From: Clostridiales bacterium
GTDB lineage: Bacteria > Bacillota > Clostridia > Oscillospirales > Oscillospiraceae
Reading direction: 5' to 3'
Assembly: GCA_012728025.1 (NCBI GenBank)
Contig: JAAYFX010000143.1
Coordinates: forward strand, 1-8,576
DNA length: 8,576 nt
A model generated the notes under the pieces. The model was not told the DNA's origin. It did not search any database and saw nothing but the letters and a program-made list of their open reading frames with translations. Numbering within the stretch: position 1 is the stretch's first letter; every line of letters begins with the position of its first letter. This document shows positions 4,764 to 8,576 of this stretch, one piece after another. The position numbers and the translations under genes are program-made.

Positions 4764-7700
4764 ATGCTAAAACTTGTTCTCGGTGCTGCCGGCAGCGGCA
4801 AAACAGCATATATTATATCCATGATTAAAAAGGCCGTGGATGAAAAATCGGGCGGGCAATACCTCATAGTTCCCGAGCAGTACAGCCATGAGGCCGAAAG
4901 GGAGCTTTGCTTTGCCTGCGGGGATGCCCTTTCCCTTTACGCCGAAGTTTTAAGTTTTTCCCGCCTTGCCCTACGTGTGGAGCAAGAGTTGGGAACCGGC
5001 GGAAAGGTACCCCTCGACAAAGGGGGAAGGCTTCTTTCCATGACCTTGGCTCTGCGGCAGGGGGCGCCCTTTCTCCGCCTTTATTCTGCCGCCGCCCATA
5101 AGCCAGAGCTTCAAATGCAGCTTATGAACACCGTTGAGGAGCTTAAAATGGCAAGGGTCTCCAGCAAGGCGCTTTTGGAAGCGGCGGAAAAAACCCAAGG
5201 CGGTCTTTCGGAAAAGCTTCATGACCTTGCCCTTTGTCTTGAAGGCTATGAGGCGGTTTTGTCGGCAGGCCACACAGACCCCGCCGACAGGCTCTCCCGC
5301 CTTGCTGAAATTATTGGCCAAAGCTCTGTTGGAGAAACAGGCCATATCTATATAGACGGTTTTACAGACTTTACAGGCTCGGAGCTGGAGGTTATTGCGG
5401 CTCTTTTAAAAAAAGATGCCGATGTGACAGTCTGCCTTAGCTGTGACAGTTTAGAGGCAGACAGCGAGCACTTTGAACCTTCCCGCAAAACTGCCCGCAC
5501 TCTTTTGCGCCTTGCTTCGGAAAGGGGCATAGACTCTGAAATTATAAGCTTTGACAGAGATTTGGAAAAAAGTCGGACTCTGGGCTTTTTTCAAGAAGGA
5601 CTTTTTCAATATACCGAGGAAACTATGGAAACAGCAGGCGGAGCCTTGTCCCTTATCCGCTGTGATGATATACGGGGTGAATGTGAGATGGCGGCGGCCC
5701 GCTGTCTTGATTTGGTTCGGGAAAAAGGCTGCCGCTGGCGGGACATAGCCATAGCCGTTCGTGGTTTTGATGATTACTCCGCCGCCCTTTCCCAGACCTT
5801 CGCTCTTTATGACATTCCTCTTTTTATCGCCCGAAGGGAAAGTATCTTGCAAAAAAACATCCCGAATTTTATAAAATGCGCCTTTGAAGTTATTTTCGGC
5901 GGCTGGGATAAAGATGCAGTTTCAGAGTATATGAAAACGGGGCTTTGCGGTATCAGTCGTGATGACTGTGACCTTTTAGACAGCTATGCTCTAATGTGGA
6001 ACATACGTGGCTCTCAATGGTACCGTGAAAAACCATGGACACAAAACCCGAGGGGTCTTTCTGTGGAAGAAACTCCCGAGGACAGGCTTTTGCTCCAGAG
6101 GATAGATGCCGCCCGCAGGGCTGTCACCATGCCCTTGGAGGCTCTTTATAAAAGTGGTAAAAAAGCTCTTACCGCCGAGGAACAGGCACAGGTGCTTTAT
6201 GATTTTCTCTTGCAGATAGACCTTCCCTCAAGGCTTGGGGAACGAGCAAGCGCCTTGGAAGAAGCGGGCTTTACGCTTCTTTCGGCAGAGCTTAGCCAGA
6301 TTTGGGACATTATCGTCAGCTCTTTAGAACAGCTTTCGGCCCTTTTGGGGAGTTTGCCCCTTTCACAGGAGGAGTTTTCAAGGCTGTTTTCAAGGCAACT
6401 TTCCCAATATGAGGTTTCCGCAATCCCCATTTCGGCAGATAGTGTGGCGGCAGGAGATATGGACAGAATGCGCCGCCGCCATATAAAGCACCTTTTCATC
6501 CTCGGGGCATCTGACGAGCAGTTACCGAGAGGCGGCGACGGCGGCGGGCTTTTATCCTCGGAAGAAAGGGAGGAGCTTTCCTTTTTGGGTTTGCCCCTAT
6601 GCGGCGGCATAGAGGATATTTCACGGGAGTTTTCCCTTATATATAACTGTGTTTCCCTGCCCTCAGAGAGCATAATAATTTCATATCCTGCCTTCCAAAA
6701 TGACGGCTCTGCCCTTCGCCCAAGCTTTCTTATCAATCGTGCCAAGGCGCTTTTTAATATGGAAACGGAAATCTTCTCCCTTTCAGAAGCAAGACTTTCC
6801 GCACAAAACCCCGCTTATATTATGGCAGTGGGGGACAAAACAAAGAAGGGGGAGCTTGCAAGGGAATATTTCCTTTCAACAGACAAGGGCAAAGAAAGGC
6901 TTAAAGAGCTTTCTCAAAGAGTTTCCATGGACAGGGGCAGGCTTTCGGAGGACTCTCTCATAAGCCTTTACGGAAAGGAGCTTTCCATCTCCCCTTCTCG
7001 GGCAGACTCTTTTTCCGCCTGCCGTTTTTCTTACTTTTTACGCTATGGTCTGGGCTTAAAGGAAAGGGAGAGGGCAAGCTTTGACGCTCCGGAGCTTGGC
7101 ACCTTTATGCACTATGTCCTTGAAAATGCCGCCAATGAAATATCCTCCTCAGGTGGTTTTAAAAATGCCGACGAAGCTCATATAGAAGCTGTTACGGAAA
7201 AGCATATACAAGCATATATAAGGGAAAAGCTTAATAACCTTGAGGATAAATCCCCCCGCTTCATCTACCTTTTCAGCCGTCTGCGCCCCTCTGTGGCCTC
7301 TGTTGTGGCCGACATGGTGCGTGAGCTTTCCCGCTCGGATTTTGCGCCCTTGGACTTCGAGCTTTCCTTTATGAAGGGCGGCGACGAACCACAGCTTCGC
7401 ATTGAGGGAGGCAAAACCGCCCTTAACATAAGCGGCATAGCCGACAGGGTGGACGGCTGCCTTATAGACGGGGTTTTATACCTTCGGGTCATTGACTATA
7501 AAACCGGAAAAAAATCCTTTTCCCTGTCGGATATATACCATGGCATGGGAATGCAGATGCTCCTTTACCTTTTTGCTCTGGAAACCCAAGGAGAGCGGCG
7601 CTATGGCAGTCCTGTTGCTCCGGCTGGGGTTCTTTATGTTCCGGCAAAAGACCCCCTGATAAGCGCTCCCAGTGACCTTACAGACGGAGAGCTTGCAAAA

Positions 7701-8081
7701 CAGCGGGCAAAGGAAAGACAGCGCAGCGGACTTATTTTAAACAGCGAAAAAGTTATACGGGCCATGGAAGGCTCTGACGAGCCGGAGTATATTCCCCTTA
7801 AGTATAAAAAGGACGGCAGTGTCTCCGGAGACAGCCTTGCCGACGAAGACGGCTTTTCCCTTTTAAAAACCCATGGAGAGAAAAAGCTTCTGGAGCTTTC
7901 CGAAGCCATTTCTCAAGGTAGCATTGATGCCCGCCCCTATTATAGGAGCGAGCAGGAAAACGCCTGTCTTTTCTGCCCCTATGGCAGTGTCTGCCGATTT
8001 GACGAGGAAAAAGACCAAAGGCACTATCTGGCCAAACTTAAGCCCGAGGAGTTCTGGAGCAGACTGGAGGATGAAAAATGA
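4764..8081 (+). CDS. addB: ATP-dependent helicase/deoxyribonuclease subunit B (AddB)
   Basis: AddB is the Chi-recognising nuclease subunit of the AddAB complex, which resects double-strand breaks to make 3' single strands for RecA. From the chosen start it has 1105 residues, close to clostridial AddB (B. subtilis about 1166). Visible features: Walker A GAAGSGKT (7-14); LIVPEQYSHEAE, SFSRLALRV and YIDGFTDFT in the helicase-like N-terminal half; HLFILGASDEQLPR mid-protein; and a C-terminal RecB-family nuclease with H783 (GTFMHYVLE), D897 (ADRVDG), D911/K913 (VIDYKTG) and QMLLYL. The iron-sulfur cysteines are all present: C753 (SACRFSYFL) and C1068-x2-C1071-x5-C1077, the spacing known from B. 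subtilis AddB, so both nuclease and cluster should be intact. Its ATGA overlap with addA fits co-translation. Expression probably depends on the promoter near 4550 and on the structured leader. Confidence 0.96.
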   Translation: MLKLVLGAAGSGKTAYIISMIKKAVDEKSGGQYLIVPEQYSHEAERELCFACGDALSLYAEVLSFSRLALRVEQELGTGGKVPLDKGGRLLSMTLALRQGAPFLRLYSAAAHKPELQMQLMNTVEELKMARVSSKALLEAAEKTQGGLSEKLHDLALCLEGYEAVLSAGHTDPADRLSRLAEIIGQSSVGETGHIYIDGFTDFTGSELEVIAALLKKDADVTVCLSCDSLEADSEHFEPSRKTARTLLRLASERGIDSEIISFDRDLEKSRTLGFFQEGLFQYTEETMETAGGALSLIRCDDIRGECEMAAARCLDLVREKGCRWRDIAIAVRGFDDYSAALSQTFALYDIPLFIARRESILQKNIPNFIKCAFEVIFGGWDKDAVSEYMKTGLCGISRDDCDLLDSYALMWNIRGSQWYREKPWTQNPRGLSVEETPEDRLLLQRIDAARRAVTMPLEALYKSGKKALTAEEQAQVLYDFLLQIDLPSRLGERASALEEAGFTLLSAELSQIWDIIVSSLEQLSALLGSLPLSQEEFSRLFSRQLSQYEVSAIPISADSVAAGDMDRMRRRHIKHLFILGASDEQLPRGGDGGGLLSSEEREELSFLGLPLCGGIEDISREFSLIYNCVSLPSESIIISYPAFQNDGSALRPSFLINRAKALFNMETEIFSLSEARLSAQNPAYIMAVGDKTKKGELAREYFLSTDKGKERLKELSQRVSMDRGRLSEDSLISLYGKELSISPSRADSFSACRFSYFLRYGLGLKERERASFDAPELGTFMHYVLENAANEISSSGGFKNADEAHIEAVTEKHIQAYIREKLNNLEDKSPRFIYLFSRLRPSVASVVADMVRELSRSDFAPLDFELSFMKGGDEPQLRIEGGKTALNISGIADRVDGCLIDGVLYLRVIDYKTGKKSFSLSDIYHGMGMQMLLYLFALETQGERRYGSPVAPAGVLYVPAKDPLISAPSDLTDGELAKQRAKERQRSGLILNSEKVIRAMEGSDEPEYIPLKYKKDGSVSGDSLADEDGFSLLKTHGEKKLLELSEAISQGSIDARPYYRSEQENACLFCPYGSVCRFDEEKDQRHYLAKLKPEEFWSRLEDEK

Positions 8082-8576
8082 GCGAAATAACACTTACAAA
8101 GCAGCAGACGGCGGCGGTTGGCCTTCGCCGGTCATCCCTTCTTGTTTCGGCGGCGGCAGGCAGTGGAAAAACCCGTGTGCTTACAGAACGGCTTATGTCT
8201 TACGTCTGCGACGAAACCTCCCCCGTGGGCATAGACCGCTTTCTTATAATAACCTACACGAGAGCGGCGGCGGCAGAGCTTCGCGGGCGCATTATCACAG
8301 AGCTTTCCAAAAGAAGCGCCAAGGAGCCGGAAAACCGCCGCCTTCGCCGTCAGCTTACCTTGTGCCACAGGGCGCAAATCGGCACCATCCACAGCTTTTG
8401 CACCAACCTTTTGCGGGAAAATTGCCACAGACTGGGTATCTCGCCGGACTTTCGTGTGGGTGACGAGGACAAATGCGCCCAGCTTCGCCAAAAGGCCTTG
8501 GAAAAGGTTTTGGAAAATGCCTATGAGCATATGGATGAAAATTCGGGCTTTTCAGACCTTGTGGACAGCGTTGGAG
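8078..8576 (+). CDS. addA: ATP-dependent helicase/nuclease subunit A (AddA), N-terminal part
   Basis: AddA is the UvrD-like 3'-5' helicase and second nuclease of AddAB. The first 166 codons are present and the frame is still open at the window edge; the complete protein is usually about 1200 residues. It opens MSEITLTKQQTAAV, a Q-motif-like start, followed by Walker A AAAGSGKT (25-32), motif Ia ITYTRAAAAEL (58-68) and GTIHSFC (102-108), in the order and spacing of superfamily 1A helicases; FRVGDE follows as in AddA. The start overlaps the addB stop as ATGA (8078-8081) and has GGAGG (8066-8070) seven bases upstream. The later helicase motifs and the C-terminal nuclease lie outside the window, so their integrity cannot be judged. 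Adjacent addB makes AddA far more likely than a general UvrD/PcrA. Confidence 0.95.
   Translation, partial: MSEITLTKQQTAAVGLRRSSLLVSAAAGSGKTRVLTERLMSYVCDETSPVGIDRFLIITYTRAAAAELRGRIITELSKRSAKEPENRRLRRQLTLCHRAQIGTIHSFCTNLLRENCHRLGISPDFRVGDEDKCAQLRQKALEKVLENAYEHMDENSGFSDLVDSVG

Noticed and set aside
6197..6745. 182-codon open frame on the - strand within addB
   Set aside because: It is a shadow of addB codon usage, with no recognisable domain, on the strand opposite a well-conserved gene.
7873..8463. 196-codon + strand frame across the addB-addA junction
   Set aside because: It overlaps the addB end and the addA start in another frame; the frame from 8078 carries clear AddA helicase motifs, so this one is spurious.
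1..8576. CRISPR array, prophage, insertion sequence with transposase, tRNA or rRNA gene, CIRCE operator
   Set aside because: None of these was found on either strand by reading; all coding space is filled by chaperone and addBA genes.

Overview
The window looks like a chromosomal segment of a Bacillota bacterium, most likely of class Clostridia. Four things point there: the gene order hrcA-grpE-dnaK-dnaJ; a DnaK of the Gram-positive type, without the extra N-terminal insertion of proteobacterial DnaK; an AddB/AddA nuclease instead of RecBCD; and AGGAGG-type ribosome binding sites with an extended -10 promoter. By eye the coding sequence is of intermediate GC. I cannot name a genus.

Region 1 (1-4423) is the end of the class I heat-shock operon, all on the + strand. 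It holds the C-terminal part of the repressor hrcA, then grpE (overlapping hrcA by ATGA), dnaK and dnaJ, closed by a good intrinsic terminator. The operon promoter and any HrcA operator (CIRCE) must lie upstream, outside the window. DnaK is the Hsp70 ATPase, DnaJ delivers substrate and triggers ATP hydrolysis, GrpE exchanges nucleotide, and HrcA represses the operon when free chaperone is plentiful. RNA hairpins lie before dnaK and, twice, between dnaK and dnaJ, and may set the relative amounts of the proteins. DnaK carries an unusual cysteine-rich C-terminal tail with three CxC pairs, partly built from a 27-bp tandem duplication.

Region 2 (4424-4763) is non-coding. It has a convincing promoter (about 4527-4555) and then a leader of about 200 nt. 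Almost all of that leader is one 168-nt imperfect palindrome (4584-4751), predicted to fold into a hairpin of about 61 base pairs that ends just before the addB ribosome binding site. It matches no RNA class I know and is the most interesting object here. It could be a structured regulatory leader RNA or a palindromic MITE-like insertion.

Region 3 (4764-8576) is the recombination and repair pair addB-addA. addB is complete and is followed, with an ATGA overlap, by the first 166 codons of addA, which runs off the window. Together they encode the helicase-nuclease that processes double-strand breaks for RecA.
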